Source: Thermocrinis sp.
GTDB lineage: Bacteria > Aquificota > Aquificia > Aquificales > Aquificaceae
Length of the DNA stretch: 64,000 nucleotides
Assembly: GCF_036781485.1 (NCBI RefSeq)
Contig: NZ_DAIQAX010000001.1
Location: forward strand, 164,793-228,792
Direction: 5' to 3'
The position numbers were made by a program, and so were the translations under genes. The notes under the pieces are model-generated. The model saw only the letters and a list, made by a program, of their open reading frames with translations, searched no databases and was not told where the DNA came from. Of the stretch, positions 24,700-34,052 are shown in pieces (position 1 is the first letter of the stretch; each line of letters starts with the position of its first letter).

Positions 24700-26007
24700 A
24701 TGTTAATAGTCCTCTTGCTAACCTTCAGCCTGCTTTGGGGTGGAGAGCTTAGGGTAGAAGATGCTGTCAAGCTTGCATTGGAAAACAACAAAGAGTTGAA
24801 GGCTTTACAGAGGGAAATAGAGGCTTCAAAGCTTGAACTAAGGTCTGCAAAGGGAGCTTACTATCCGCGTCTGAAGTTTGAGGAAACCTTCACGAGAACG
24901 GACATACCCGCCTATGTCTTTATGAGCAGGCTAAATCAGGAGCGCATAACTCTGCAAGACTTTGATCCAGGAAGGCTAAACAATCCAAAAGCAGCAAACA
25001 ACTTTGAGACAAAGATAGGTTTGGAAGTACCCATATGGCTTGGTGGAAAACTTCAGGCAGCGGAAAAAATCGCAACTATAAATCTTTCCGTTATTAAAAG
25101 CGAATACGCACGCAAGAAAGAAGAGGTGGCCTTGAGGGTTTATCAAGCTTATTTGGACGCATCCCTCGCTAAAAGCGCTATCAACGTATGGGAACAGTCC
25201 CTAAAGGAAGCTTTGGAGCATCAAAGGTTAGCCCAGCAGATGTATGATGTGGGCATGGTTCTGCTTTCGGATGTATTCAGAGCAAAAGTGTATGTGGAGC
25301 AGGCAAGGGAAAGGCTTGATGGAGCTAAAAAAGATTACGCAGTTGCTAAAAAAGCTTTAGAACTTATGGTAGGCACTTCTCTTGGAGATTTTGAAGTAGA
25401 GGATTTAACAGAATGTCCTACGGTTGATACAAAAAACTTTCTTGAAATAGCCCTTCAAAAGAGGGAAGATCTGAAAGCCATGCAAAAAAGGTCAAAACTT
25501 TTTGACGAATATTACAGACTGGAGATGGCAAACAACCTTCCAAACATACATGCAGGAGCTTTTTATTTTCTAAACTCCAAAGATTATCCCCTTGGTGCAG
25601 ACGGTAAGGGATACATGCTTACCGTTGGTCTTTCTTGGGCCTTTGACACAGGCCTTAGCACTTTCAACAGGGCAAAGACTCACCTTGAGAGGAAAAGGGC
25701 ATTGGAAGAGAGGGTCGAAGGTTTAAAAGATCTGATTGCTTTTGAGTTAGAAAAGTCCAAAGCGGATTATGATAAATCTTTAAACGCCCTGGCTTCTGCA
25801 AGGGAGAGAGTGAAGGCAAGCAAGGAAGTGGTAAGGGTTATGGAAACAAGATACAAAAATGGCTTAGCTCGTATGGTAGATCTGTTGGATGCTCAAACTC
25901 AGTTAGATATGGCAAGGTTTGAAGAGCTCAAGGCAATGGTAGATTGTTGGAAGGCAGTAATTCAATTGGATTACTCAATGGGAACAATCTTGGAGGGTAG
26001 AAGATGA
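24700..26007 (+). CDS. TolC-family outer-membrane efflux protein
   Basis: 435 residues. A signal peptide (1-15, ending LWGG) precedes the two-repeat TolC fold: long coiled-coil helices (LRVEDAVKLALENNKELKAL and the second repeat after LEIALQKREDLKA) alternating with short beta strands. The protein would form the trimeric outer-membrane channel. It shares four bases with the adaptor gene downstream, giving a complete tripartite pump with the next two genes. The Asp-rich RMVDLLDAQTQLDMARF near the end is typical of the family. Confidence 0.92.
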   Translation: MLIVLLLTFSLLWGGELRVEDAVKLALENNKELKALQREIEASKLELRSAKGAYYPRLKFEETFTRTDIPAYVFMSRLNQERITLQDFDPGRLNNPKAANNFETKIGLEVPIWLGGKLQAAEKIATINLSVIKSEYARKKEEVALRVYQAYLDASLAKSAINVWEQSLKEALEHQRLAQQMYDVGMVLLSDVFRAKVYVEQARERLDGAKKDYAVAKKALELMVGTSLGDFEVEDLTECPTVDTKNFLEIALQKREDLKAMQKRSKLFDEYYRLEMANNLPNIHAGAFYFLNSKDYPLGADGKGYMLTVGLSWAFDTGLSTFNRAKTHLERKRALEERVEGLKDLIAFELEKSKADYDKSLNALASARERVKASKEVVRVMETRYKNGLARMVDLLDAQTQLDMARFEELKAMVDCWKAVIQLDYSMGTILEGRR

Positions 26008-27113
26008 GAAGCTATATAAAGTATGCTCTATTTGCTTTGGTTTTAATACTGGGCATTTTGTGGCTTGGTGGTTTCTTTTTTAAAAAGATAACCACAGAGG
26101 AAGTAAAGCAGGAAGAAAAGGTAGTTCAGGGTTTGGAAATCGGTAAAGTGGAAAAGTTGGAACAGGGAGAGAGCGCCTACTTGGCTACTGTTGTGGCGGA
26201 TAAGCGGGCGGAAATTTCAACCAAGCTAATGGGCAGTGTGATAAGCGTTAACGTAAAAGAAGGGGATTGCGTAGGGAAAGGAAGTTTGTTGGTGAGGATA
26301 GATGCCTCAGACATCCAATCTCAGGTGCAGGCTCTTGAAAAGCAGAAAGAACAGGCCGCTTTTGCTTACAAGTCAGCTTTGGCACATTACGAAGCAGTCA
26401 AAAAGACCTACGATAGATACTCCAAGCTTTTGAAGGAAGGTGCTGTAACCCAGCAAGAGTTTGACCAGATAAAGGCACAATTTGAATCTGCAGAAGCTCA
26501 GCTCAATCAGGCAATGGCAAGTATAAAGGCGGTAGAATTTCAGAAGAATGCGGTTGCTTCCAATCTGTCCTACGCAAACATAACCGCGCCTTTCTATGGA
26601 TGCGTGGTTTCTAAGATGGTGGATGCGGGAGATCTAGCTGTTCCTGGCCAGCCTTTGATTGTCCTTGAGGGCAAACCCTACAAAGTAGAAGCCCACCTAC
26701 CAGAAAGATTTATAGAAAGGATAAACGTGGGAGATAAACTTAAAGTGGCCGCAGGAGATAAGATTATTGAAGGTAAAGTGATAGAAAAGTCTGACGCAAT
26801 AGATCCTATGAGCAGAACCTTTAGAGTAAAGCTTGTTGTCTCCTCCGATGGGCTGAGAAGTGGCATGCTGACAAAAGTTCTTATTCCAGAAACAAAGAGC
26901 GTGCTCTTGATTCCAAAGAGCGCACTGGTTAGACGTTTTGACTTTGTGGGAGTTTGGGTTGTTAGAGAGGATAGCACCTTAGAGCTAAGATTTGTAAAGC
27001 TTGGAGAGGAGGTAGGAGATAAGGTGGAGGTGATAAGCGGTCTTAAAGAGGGTGAAAGGATCGTGGTAGGTGGTGTTGAAAAGGCTTGCGAAGGTTGTAA
27101 GGCTGGAGGCTGA
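26004..27113 (+). CDS. RND efflux periplasmic adaptor (membrane fusion protein)
   Basis: 369 residues. One N-terminal membrane anchor (about 7-28) is followed by a lipoyl-like half (MGSVISVNVKEGDCVGKGSLLVRID), an alpha-helical hairpin (about 95-180), the second lipoyl half (ITAPFYGCVVSKMVDAGDLAVPG) and beta-barrel/proximal domains. It links the inner-membrane pump to the TolC channel. The ATGA overlap with the tolC-like gene and the 2 bp gap to the pump gene show one operon. The C-terminal ending KACEGCKAGG contains a CxxC pair of unknown meaning. Confidence 0.92.
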   Translation: MRSYIKYALFALVLILGILWLGGFFFKKITTEEVKQEEKVVQGLEIGKVEKLEQGESAYLATVVADKRAEISTKLMGSVISVNVKEGDCVGKGSLLVRIDASDIQSQVQALEKQKEQAAFAYKSALAHYEAVKKTYDRYSKLLKEGAVTQQEFDQIKAQFESAEAQLNQAMASIKAVEFQKNAVASNLSYANITAPFYGCVVSKMVDAGDLAVPGQPLIVLEGKPYKVEAHLPERFIERINVGDKLKVAAGDKIIEGKVIEKSDAIDPMSRTFRVKLVVSSDGLRSGMLTKVLIPETKSVLLIPKSALVRRFDFVGVWVVREDSTLELRFVKLGEEVGDKVEVISGLKEGERIVVGGVEKACEGCKAGG

Positions 27114-27115
27114 AA

Positions 27116-30100
27116 ATGTATGGCCTTGCTGGTAGGTTAGCCAACTACTTTATAGATTCCAAACTAACCCCCATCTTGATAATTGTATCCTTAGCCTTAG
27201 GTTTATTTGCCATCATCACCACACCAAAAGAAGAAGAGCCGCAGATAGTGGTGCCCATGATAGACATTATGATCACTTACCCTGGGGCCACTCCCGAAGA
27301 GGTAGAGAGAAGGGTCGTAACACCCTTAGAAAAGAAACTTTGGGAACTAAGGGACATTGAATACATATACTCCTATGCCACCGAAGGTATGGCGGTGGTA
27401 ACCGCCAGGTTCTACGTAGGCACAGATCCGGTAAAGGCTCTAGTAGATTTAAACACGAAGATGATGTCCGCAATGGACCTTGCTCCTCCTGGAGTGGTCC
27501 TACCACCCCTCATAAAACCAAAGTCCATAGACGATGTGCCCATACTAACTCTAACCCTTTGGGGTAAAAACTACGACTGGTATGACCTAAGGCGTATAGC
27601 AGCGAGCCTTGAGAATGAGATAAAGAAGATAGAAAGCGTGGCTGACGTGTTCATAGTTGGTGGCACACCAAGGGAGATAAGAATCATCTTAGATCCCAAA
27701 AAGTTAGAGTATTACAGAGTATCACCCTTACATGTGGCTAATGTGTTAAAAACCTCCAACGTGCAGATGCCCAGTGGAAGCCTTCTTAGGAACAACTACG
27801 AATACAGGGTGAGAACTGGTGTTTTCTTTGAGTCTAAAAAAGATGTGGAGAACGTACTAATTGGTATAGTTCAAGGAAGACCTGTTTATCTTAAAGACGT
27901 GGCTCAGGTTATAGATGGGCCTTCCGAAGCAAGGGATTACGTTCTTATGGGTTTTGGTCCAGCGGCGGGCGTCGGTGATGTAAAACCAGGCGAGCTTTAT
28001 CCTGGGGTTACCATAGCTATTTCCAAAAGAAAGGGAACCAATGCCATAGACGTGGCAAATAAAGTTCTCAAACTGGTGGAGCACTTAAAAAATAACAAGC
28101 TTCCAAAGGATCTAAACATAGAAGTAACCAGAAATTACGGTAAGACGGCAAAGGAAAAATCGGACGATCTGCTTAAAAAACTGTTCATTGCCACCGCCTC
28201 CGTAGTACTTTTAATGGCGGTTACCCTGGGCTTTAAAGAGTCTATCGTAGTTGGCATCGCAGTACCAGTTACCCTTGCCTTAGCCCTTTTCATAAGCGAA
28301 ATGCTCGGCTTTACCCTAAACAGGGTCACACTCTTTGCGCTGATATTTGCCATTGGTATTCTTGTGGATGACGCAATAGTGGTGGTTGAGAACATACACA
28401 GGTGGTTTGAGCTAAAACTGGCAAAGTATCCAAGGGAAGCCATAGTGAGGGCTACCGATGAAGTAGGAAATCCAACCATATTAGCTACCTTTACCGTTAT
28501 AGCCGCCCTAATGCCCATGGCTTTTGTCACCGGTTTGATGGGTCCTTACATGAGACCCATACCTATAAATGCGTCGGTGGCTATGTTCTTTTCTCTGCTG
28601 GTTGCCTTTATGATTACCCCTTGGGCTGCTTATATATTTCTGAAAAATCAATTTGACAAAAAGGAGCACAAGGAAGTAAATCTTAAAGATACCAAATTTT
28701 GGAAGTTTTATGCCAGAATTATAACTCCTCTGTTGGCCAGCAAACCCAAAAGATATGCCTTCTACGGCTTTACCTTAGGCTTGATGGCTGTATCAATTGG
28801 ATTACTTCTGACAAAAGCCGTTGTAGTTAAGATGCTGCCTTACGATAACAAAAGCGAGCTGCAGATAGTTATAGACATGCCAGAGGGCACTCCCAAAGAG
28901 AAAACTCTGGAAGTGGCAAAGGCTATAGGGGATTACATATCCAAACAGAGTATTGTTGTAAACTATCAGATATACGTAGGCACTTCCTCTCCTTTTAACT
29001 TCAACGGGCTTGTGAGACACTATTACCTAAGACAAAGTTCCAACTTGGCAGACATTCAGGTTAATCTGGTAGATAAAAAACTCAGGAAAGATCAATCCCA
29101 CGACTTTGCAAAAAAGATAAGGCCAGCTGTTCACGAAATAGCAAAAAAGTATGGTGTAAAGTATGTGGCAGTGGTGGAGGTGCCCCCAGGTCCTCCGGTG
29201 CTTTCACCCATAGTGGCTGAGGTTTATGGCCCAGACCTGAAAGCTCAGGAAGAGGTAGCTCTAAAGGTGCTGGAAATATTCAAAAAGTCCGATTCTATAA
29301 CCGATGAAGGGATTTACCTTAAAACCCCCCACAAAATGATCCTATTAAAAGCTAAGGAAGATACACTTAAACTTGTAGGTTTAACAAAGGAAGAGTTGGT
29401 CCATACTTTAACCGCCCTTATCGGTGGATACAGCGTGGGGCTTCTTCAGAACACAGACACAGAGCATACACATATAGTTGTTAAACTGGACGAAAAGTAC
29501 AGAACGCCGGATTTACTGCTGACCTTAAAAATACCTACAAGGGATGGAAAGCTTGTTCCCCTTTCTGAACTGGTGGAAATCAAAGAAGTTGAAGCACCTC
29601 AAGACATATACCGCAAGAACCTGAGAAGGGTGATCTATGTAATAGGAGACTTAGCGGGCAGGGAAGAAGCACCCTTCTACGGCATATTAGATGTTAGAAA
29701 AGAAGTACTTTCTCTTTCAACTCTGTACGGAAAACCTCAGGAGCTGTGGATGAGCCTGCCACTTATAGAGGACAGCATATATATTAAGTGGGACGGGGAG
29801 ATGCACATTACTCTGGAAGTCTTTAGGGATTTGGGACTTGCTTTTGGAGTGGCTCTGTTTGTTATGTACGTTCTCATTCTTGGGTGGTTTAAAGACTTTA
29901 AAATACCGGGCATCATAATGGCTCCCATACCTTTAACCTTGGTTGGTATTATTCCAGGCCATCTGCTAATGGGCGCATACTTTACTGCCACTTCTATGAT
30001 AGGTTTTATAGCCCTTGCAGGAATAATAGTTAGAAATTCTATTCTACTTGTAGATTTTGCAGAGGAGAGGGTAAAAGAAGGCATACCCCCTCACTTAGCT

Positions 30101-30346
30101 GTTGTAGAGGCAGGAGTAGTCAGAACAAGGCCCATACTACTTACTGCCATAGCTATAATAGTGGGATCCTTTGTTATCATCTTTGACCCAATTTTCAACG
30201 GCCTTGCCATATCCCTGATATTTGGAACAATAGGATCTACTACCCTTACTTTGGTGCTTATACCAGTTATGTATTACGCCTCAAAGACAAAGTTTCTGGC
30301 AGATGCTCCCTCTGAGGAGGAAATATACAAGGATATACTAAAGTAG
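27116..30346 (+). CDS. RND-superfamily efflux transporter (AcrB-like)
   Basis: 1076 residues with twelve predicted membrane helices and two large periplasmic loops. The N-terminus (TPKEEEPQIVVPMIDIMITYPGATPEEVE in pieces) is a family signature. The proton-relay Asp pair of helix 4 is D418-D419 (ILVDDAIVVVENIHRW). Helix 10-11 blocks such as IGFIALAGIIVRNSILLVDFAEE follow. The organization suggests drug or hydrophobic compound export; heavy-metal (CzcA) motifs are not obvious. With the TolC-like and adaptor proteins it forms a full tripartite pump. The stop is followed 15 bp later by the EAL-HDOD gene. Confidence 0.93.
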   Translation: MYGLAGRLANYFIDSKLTPILIIVSLALGLFAIITTPKEEEPQIVVPMIDIMITYPGATPEEVERRVVTPLEKKLWELRDIEYIYSYATEGMAVVTARFYVGTDPVKALVDLNTKMMSAMDLAPPGVVLPPLIKPKSIDDVPILTLTLWGKNYDWYDLRRIAASLENEIKKIESVADVFIVGGTPREIRIILDPKKLEYYRVSPLHVANVLKTSNVQMPSGSLLRNNYEYRVRTGVFFESKKDVENVLIGIVQGRPVYLKDVAQVIDGPSEARDYVLMGFGPAAGVGDVKPGELYPGVTIAISKRKGTNAIDVANKVLKLVEHLKNNKLPKDLNIEVTRNYGKTAKEKSDDLLKKLFIATASVVLLMAVTLGFKESIVVGIAVPVTLALALFISEMLGFTLNRVTLFALIFAIGILVDDAIVVVENIHRWFELKLAKYPREAIVRATDEVGNPTILATFTVIAALMPMAFVTGLMGPYMRPIPINASVAMFFSLLVAFMITPWAAYIFLKNQFDKKEHKEVNLKDTKFWKFYARIITPLLASKPKRYAFYGFTLGLMAVSIGLLLTKAVVVKMLPYDNKSELQIVIDMPEGTPKEKTLEVAKAIGDYISKQSIVVNYQIYVGTSSPFNFNGLVRHYYLRQSSNLADIQVNLVDKKLRKDQSHDFAKKIRPAVHEIAKKYGVKYVAVVEVPPGPPVLSPIVAEVYGPDLKAQEEVALKVLEIFKKSDSITDEGIYLKTPHKMILLKAKEDTLKLVGLTKEELVHTLTALIGGYSVGLLQNTDTEHTHIVVKLDEKYRTPDLLLTLKIPTRDGKLVPLSELVEIKEVEAPQDIYRKNLRRVIYVIGDLAGREEAPFYGILDVRKEVLSLSTLYGKPQELWMSLPLIEDSIYIKWDGEMHITLEVFRDLGLAFGVALFVMYVLILGWFKDFKIPGIIMAPIPLTLVGIIPGHLLMGAYFTATSMIGFIALAGIIVRNSILLVDFAEERVKEGIPPHLAVVEAGVVRTRPILLTAIAIIVGSFVIIFDPIFNGLAISLIFGTIGSTTLTLVLIPVMYYASKTKFLADAPSEEEIYKDILK

Positions 30347-30361
30347 TTTATACTCTTATTT

Positions 30362-31585
30362 ATGTACCTTTTAAGCAGACAAGCTATATACGATAGGCAC
30401 AAAAATATTGTCTTCTGGGAGGTATTTTTGCGGCATGAGGAGACGGAAAGATATCCTCAAAACCTGGATCCATTAAATGCCACCAGTATTGCGATAAATT
30501 TATTAGTGGAATTAGGTATAGACAAGGTGGGCGGAGGAAAGTTGGTTTTTGTGAACGTCCCGGCCATATTTTTAGAAGCCTCTATGTTTGACCTCATATC
30601 ACCAGAGCAAATAGGTATAGAACTGGTGGAAAACAAGAGTATAACAAACCAAACATACGAAGCTATAGGCATCTTACTTAAAAGGGGCTTTAAGTTTTGT
30701 ATAGACGATTTTGGGTTTGAAAGGATAGATTATCTGCCAATTTTAAACAAAGCTCATTTTGTCAAGATAGATATCAAGAACAATCCTTACAATCTAATAG
30801 AGTTGAAGGAAGTAATATCCATACTCAAGAGTTTAAAAAAGGGTACTGTAGCCAAAAATATAGAGACTGAAGAAGACTACAAAATAGCAAAAGAGATTGG
30901 TTTTGACTACTTCCAAGGTAATTACCTATCAGCTCCAATCCTTTTGAAGGATACGAGGGTTATATCTTATCTTAAGAGCACTCTGTTCAAACTCTACAAG
31001 GCGATAAAAGAAGGTGATTTAAAACAAATAGCCTATATACTAGAACGAGACGTAGGGGCGGCATACAAGTTCTTAAAGTTTGCCAACTCTGCCTTGTTCC
31101 CCAAAGTAAGAAAAATAAGCACCTTAGAAGAAGCAATAGTTTATTTGGGTTTTGATAATATAGTTAAATTTGCCATAATTCTTGCCCTTTCTGAGATGTT
31201 TGCAGAGGGGAAGGAAAAGGAGTATTGGCAGAGAGCTCTTTACAGGGCAAGTCTATCGGAAAAGTTGGCGGAAATGTATTCCCCAGACCTAGAAAGAAAA
31301 GCTCACATAGCTGGCTTGTTCTCTTTATCTCGCGAAATCTTTGGACGTGAGCCGAAGGATGTGGCTTCAGAGTTGGGTCTAGACAAAGATATCCAGGACG
31401 CCTTTGAAAAAAAGTCCAACGAGATAAGCTTTATACTTTCGCTGGTTGAGCTGCTTGAGGATACCACAGATCCTAAGTTTATAGAGAAGGTTGCTAAAAT
31501 TTTAAATACTACGCCGGAAAAGGTTCAATCAGCGATGGAAAAGGCAAGAGAAGAGTCGGAGGTTATTGTAGGAGAATTTTCCTAA
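30362..31585 (+). CDS. EAL-HDOD (YuxH/CdgJ-type) signalling protein
   Basis: 407 residues. Residues 1-200 are an EAL-like domain in which the signature is EVF at 20-22 instead of EAL, with FCIDDFGFERIDYLPIL and DYFQGNYLSAP later. The C-terminal half is an HDOD domain (LKQIAYILERDVGAAYKFLKFANSALFP and LEEAIVYLGFDNIVKFAIILAL in pieces). The altered signature suggests it binds or senses rather than degrades c-di-GMP. In other bacteria such proteins control motility. It lies 15 bp after the RND gene and may share its transcript. The end overlaps convergent ccsA by 4 bp. Confidence 0.85.
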   Translation: MYLLSRQAIYDRHKNIVFWEVFLRHEETERYPQNLDPLNATSIAINLLVELGIDKVGGGKLVFVNVPAIFLEASMFDLISPEQIGIELVENKSITNQTYEAIGILLKRGFKFCIDDFGFERIDYLPILNKAHFVKIDIKNNPYNLIELKEVISILKSLKKGTVAKNIETEEDYKIAKEIGFDYFQGNYLSAPILLKDTRVISYLKSTLFKLYKAIKEGDLKQIAYILERDVGAAYKFLKFANSALFPKVRKISTLEEAIVYLGFDNIVKFAIILALSEMFAEGKEKEYWQRALYRASLSEKLAEMYSPDLERKAHIAGLFSLSREIFGREPKDVASELGLDKDIQDAFEKKSNEISFILSLVELLEDTTDPKFIEKVAKILNTTPEKVQSAMEKAREESEVIVGEFS

Positions 31586-32505
31586 TCTGTGGCGTAGCTA
31601 TGAAGCCCTGGGAAGAAAAGATTTATTGCAAAGAAACATATCAACACACTTATAAATCCAAAGATAAGTATCCATGCGCTTCTGGTCCCTCTCCAGCCAA
31701 GCATCTGCCTTGTGTGTAAGTATGCACCAAAGAAGAGCCAAACTATAAGAGACCAAACTTCCTTAGGGTCCCAGCTCCAATAACCACCCCAAGCCTCGTT
31801 AGCCCAGGCAGCACCAAGGATGATTGATGCGGTCCATATGGGAAATACTATAACTACCGATTTGTAAGCGATTTCATCCAGAATGTCCAAAGAAGGCAAG
31901 AAGCTTAAACTTGGGTATTTTTCTTTTAGCAGATAAAGAGTAGCACCGCCAAAGGCAACGGTAAAACCTGCATAACCAACAAAGGCAGTTATAACGTGCA
32001 GGTAGAGCCAATAGCTTCTCAGAGCTGGCATTAAAGGCACTATCTCTGCGTTCGCTTTTAAGATGGCAAAAAGAGACAATCCAAATACAATTGGTAGTAC
32101 GAACAAACCTAAGAGCTTTACACCGTATTTTCTTTCTATGATTAAATATATCGCACCCGCTACAAAGCTCCAAAAGGTTAAAGCCTCAAACAGATTGGAC
32201 CACGGTGGATGGAAAGCACCCATTTCGTAAGTCTGTATGCTTCTCCTTATCATACCGGTTAAGTTCAAAAGTAAGCCTAAGAAAAGTGTAACACTTGATG
32301 CGTGGTACAGTAACCCCTCCTTTGTTAGGAACACAGAAAGGTATAATAGGATGGAAAGCCCGTAAAGTATGGTAGCGGATTTATACCAAAAAGTATTATC
32401 GTAGGGAAGAAAGGAAAGTAGAACGCAGAGCACAAGCCCAAGGGCTAGGAATAACCAAAAACCTTGCCTACTTAGGAAACTGTCCTTTACTAACACATTT
32501 CTCAT
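31582..32505 (-). CDS. ccsA: Cytochrome c biogenesis protein CcsA (ResC-like)
   Basis: 307 residues with about eight membrane helices and the tryptophan-rich haem-handling motif WGGYWSWDPKEVWSLIVW. Conserved His residues flank it (YLHVITAFVGYAG and AYLHTRQMLGWRG). CcsA with CcsB forms the system II machine that carries haem across the membrane and joins it to apocytochromes c. ccsB/resB is not adjacent here. It follows the rplI end by 17 bp on the same strand, so it may be read from the ribosomal operon. Confidence 0.9.
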   Translation of the reverse strand: MRNVLVKDSFLSRQGFWLFLALGLVLCVLLSFLPYDNTFWYKSATILYGLSILLYLSVFLTKEGLLYHASSVTLFLGLLLNLTGMIRRSIQTYEMGAFHPPWSNLFEALTFWSFVAGAIYLIIERKYGVKLLGLFVLPIVFGLSLFAILKANAEIVPLMPALRSYWLYLHVITAFVGYAGFTVAFGGATLYLLKEKYPSLSFLPSLDILDEIAYKSVVIVFPIWTASIILGAAWANEAWGGYWSWDPKEVWSLIVWLFFGAYLHTRQMLGWRGTRSAWILIFGFISVLICFFAINLFFPGLHSYATD

Positions 32506-32522
32506 GCTTTTAAATATAAAAC

Positions 32523-32969
32523 CTACTTCTGGGGTTGCACGTCAACTTTTATCTGAACCTCGACCTCAGGATGTAGTTTTATCTGCACTGTGTGTATTCC
32601 CACATCTCTTATTGGCCTATTAACCAATATTCTCTTCTTATCTATTTCAAACCCTTTCTCGCTGAGAGCTTTTGAAATCTCTGAGCTCGTTACCGAACCA
32701 TAGAGTTTTCCCTTTTCCCCCACTGGATGCCTTATTTCCAAGATAAGCCCTTCTAGTTTCTTTGCCAAATCCAAAGCCCTTTCCTTTTCCTTTTGTAATT
32801 TTCTAAGCTTTTGGGTTATTATGCTGTTGACATGCTTTAGGTTTGATTCTGTGGCCGGGAGAGCTATGCCCCTGGGTATCAAATAGTTGCGCGCGAATCC
32901 ATCCTTTACGTTTATCACGCTTCCTATATTCCCATATCCTTCCAATTCCTTAAGAAGCACTACCTTCAT
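32523..32969 (-). CDS. rplI: Ribosomal protein L9
   Basis: 148 residues. MKVVLLKELEGYGNIGSVINVKDGFARNYLIPRG (in pieces) is the diagnostic L9 N-domain. A long charged connecting helix (about 40-75) and the C-terminal rRNA domain (GKLYGSVTSSEISKAL) follow. Last ribosomal gene of rpsF-ssb-rpsR-rplI. A GAGGT site precedes the ATG at 32969. Confidence 0.98.
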   Translation of the reverse strand: MKVVLLKELEGYGNIGSVINVKDGFARNYLIPRGIALPATESNLKHVNSIITQKLRKLQKEKERALDLAKKLEGLILEIRHPVGEKGKLYGSVTSSEISKALSEKGFEIDKKRILVNRPIRDVGIHTVQIKLHPEVEVQIKVDVQPQK

Positions 32970-32980
32970 TTTTTACCTCC

Positions 32981-33199
32981 TCAGATGATCACGTAAGGAA
33001 GAAGACCCAACTGCCTTGCCCTTTTTATCTCTCTGGCTAGCATACGCTGATGTTTGGAACATATACCCGTTTGCCTTCTACCTATTATTTTACCCCTTTC
33101 GGAGATAAACTTGGCAAGCTCTTCGTAATTTTTGTATGATGGATCTTTCCCTTTTTCACAAAAATAACAACTCTTTTTTGCGGTCTTCTTTATCTCCAT
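32981..33199 (-). CDS. rpsR: Ribosomal protein S18
   Basis: 72 residues. The KNYEELAKFISERGKIIGRR and GICSKHQRMLAREIKRARQLGLLPY blocks are those of S18. The N-terminal CYFCEKG together with Cys-Ser-Lys-His (CSKH) makes four potential zinc ligands, the zinc-type S18. S18 pairs with S6, encoded two genes upstream. Ribosome site AGGAGGT precedes ATG 33199. Confidence 0.97.
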   Translation of the reverse strand: MEIKKTAKKSCYFCEKGKDPSYKNYEELAKFISERGKIIGRRQTGICSKHQRMLAREIKRARQLGLLPYVII

Positions 33200-33211
33200 C
33201 TTAAAACCTCC

Positions 33212-33634
33212 TCAAAATGGTAACTCATCCTCTTCGTTAGAGAAGGGCTTTTCTTCAAAACTTTGCTCCATATCCTCAGGCAAAACCTCTTCTTCTATTG
33301 TTTCTTCCATCTTTGGCTTTCTTATTATCCTTACTGACTCTGCAATTATCCTTACTCTACTCTGATTCCTCCCCTCTTTATCTACCCATTTATCCTGAGA
33401 GAGTCTGCCCTCTATAACCACCGTATAACCTTTTGACAATCTGGTGCTCAGGCTTTCTGCCAGCTTTCCGTAAGCTCTTACGTCAAAGAAATGTGTTCTC
33501 TCTTTCCATCCTTCATTAACTCTTTGCCTTATATTGTATGCTATGGAGAATTCCGCCACCTGATTTCCAGAGGGAAGGTAATTTATAGTAGGATCTCGCA
33601 CTAAATTCCCTATGATGATCACTTTGTTAAGCAT
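33212..33634 (-). CDS. ssb: Single-stranded DNA-binding protein
   Basis: 140 residues. An OB-fold (residues 1-105; NKVIIIGNLVRDPTINYLPSG at the start, and EGRLSQDKWVDKEGRNQSRVRI later) is followed by an acidic linker and the conserved acidic tail ending DELPF, which recruits repair and replication proteins. Starts 7 bp inside rpsF, so it is translationally coupled. The position between rpsF and rpsR is common in bacteria. Confidence 0.97.
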   Translation of the reverse strand: MLNKVIIIGNLVRDPTINYLPSGNQVAEFSIAYNIRQRVNEGWKERTHFFDVRAYGKLAESLSTRLSKGYTVVIEGRLSQDKWVDKEGRNQSRVRIIAESVRIIRKPKMEETIEEEVLPEDMEQSFEEKPFSNEEDELPF

Positions 33635-33962
33635 GGGTAGCCACCTCTTTTTCGCTCACTTGGAAGTTTAACCATCTTATCACATCTTCGTTTATCTTGT
33701 AGTAAAAATCCAAGTCATTGGGTAGCTGGGTATTGCTTGACTTAATCTGAATGATAAAGTACCTTCCGCTGCTGAAGTGGTTTATTCTGTAAGCTAACTG
33801 CTTTAGTCCCCAATCTGTTAAGCTGAGTACCTCACCACCCTTTTTGGAGATGTAGTCCTTTATCTCCTGCACTCTCTTGCTTACTTCTTCTTCCGAAAGG
33901 GTGGGCTTTAGCACTACCACGCTTTCGTAGTATCTGGTTGTTTTATAATACCTCTTTGCCAT
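33627..33962 (-). CDS. rpsF: Ribosomal protein S6
   Basis: 111 residues with the S6 fold: YESVVVLKPTLSEEEVSKRVQEI at the start, LTDWGLKQLAYRINHFSSGRYFIIQI in the middle and DEDVIRWLNF-type ending (NEDVIRWLNFQV). The C-terminal acidic tail found in enterobacteria is absent. First gene of the rpsF-ssb-rpsR-rplI operon. A promoter overlaps the end of hisIE and a stem-loop lies in the leader. Confidence 0.96.
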   Translation of the reverse strand: MAKRYYKTTRYYESVVVLKPTLSEEEVSKRVQEIKDYISKKGGEVLSLTDWGLKQLAYRINHFSSGRYFIIQIKSSNTQLPNDLDFYYKINEDVIRWLNFQVSEKEVATHA

Positions 33963-33984
33963 AGCAACCTCCTGGTCTTTTTAG

Positions 33985-34007
33985 GTCCCCACTCCAAAGG
34001 TGGGAAC
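33985..34007 (-). promoter_or_regulatory. Stem-loop in the rpsF leader
   Basis: In the transcript, GUUCCCAC and GUGGGGAC form an 8-bp stem (one U-G) with a 7-nt loop CUUUGGA, 22 bases before the rpsF start codon. There is no following U run, so it is a poor terminator. S6 and S18 autoregulate by binding a leader hairpin in many bacteria; this could be that site, but the known conserved bulge is not evident. Confidence 0.4.
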
Positions 34008-34023
34008 GAGGCTTAAGTTTTTT

Positions 34024-34052
34024 ATTTTATCACTTTTTAAACCTGCTTGCAA
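34024..34052 (-). promoter_or_regulatory. Predicted promoter of the rpsF-ssb-rpsR-rplI operon
   Basis: TTGCAA (34047-34052) and TAAAAT (34024-34029, read on the minus strand) are separated by exactly 17 bp. The -35 element lies within the end of hisIE, 60-90 bp before rpsF. Confidence 0.5.
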
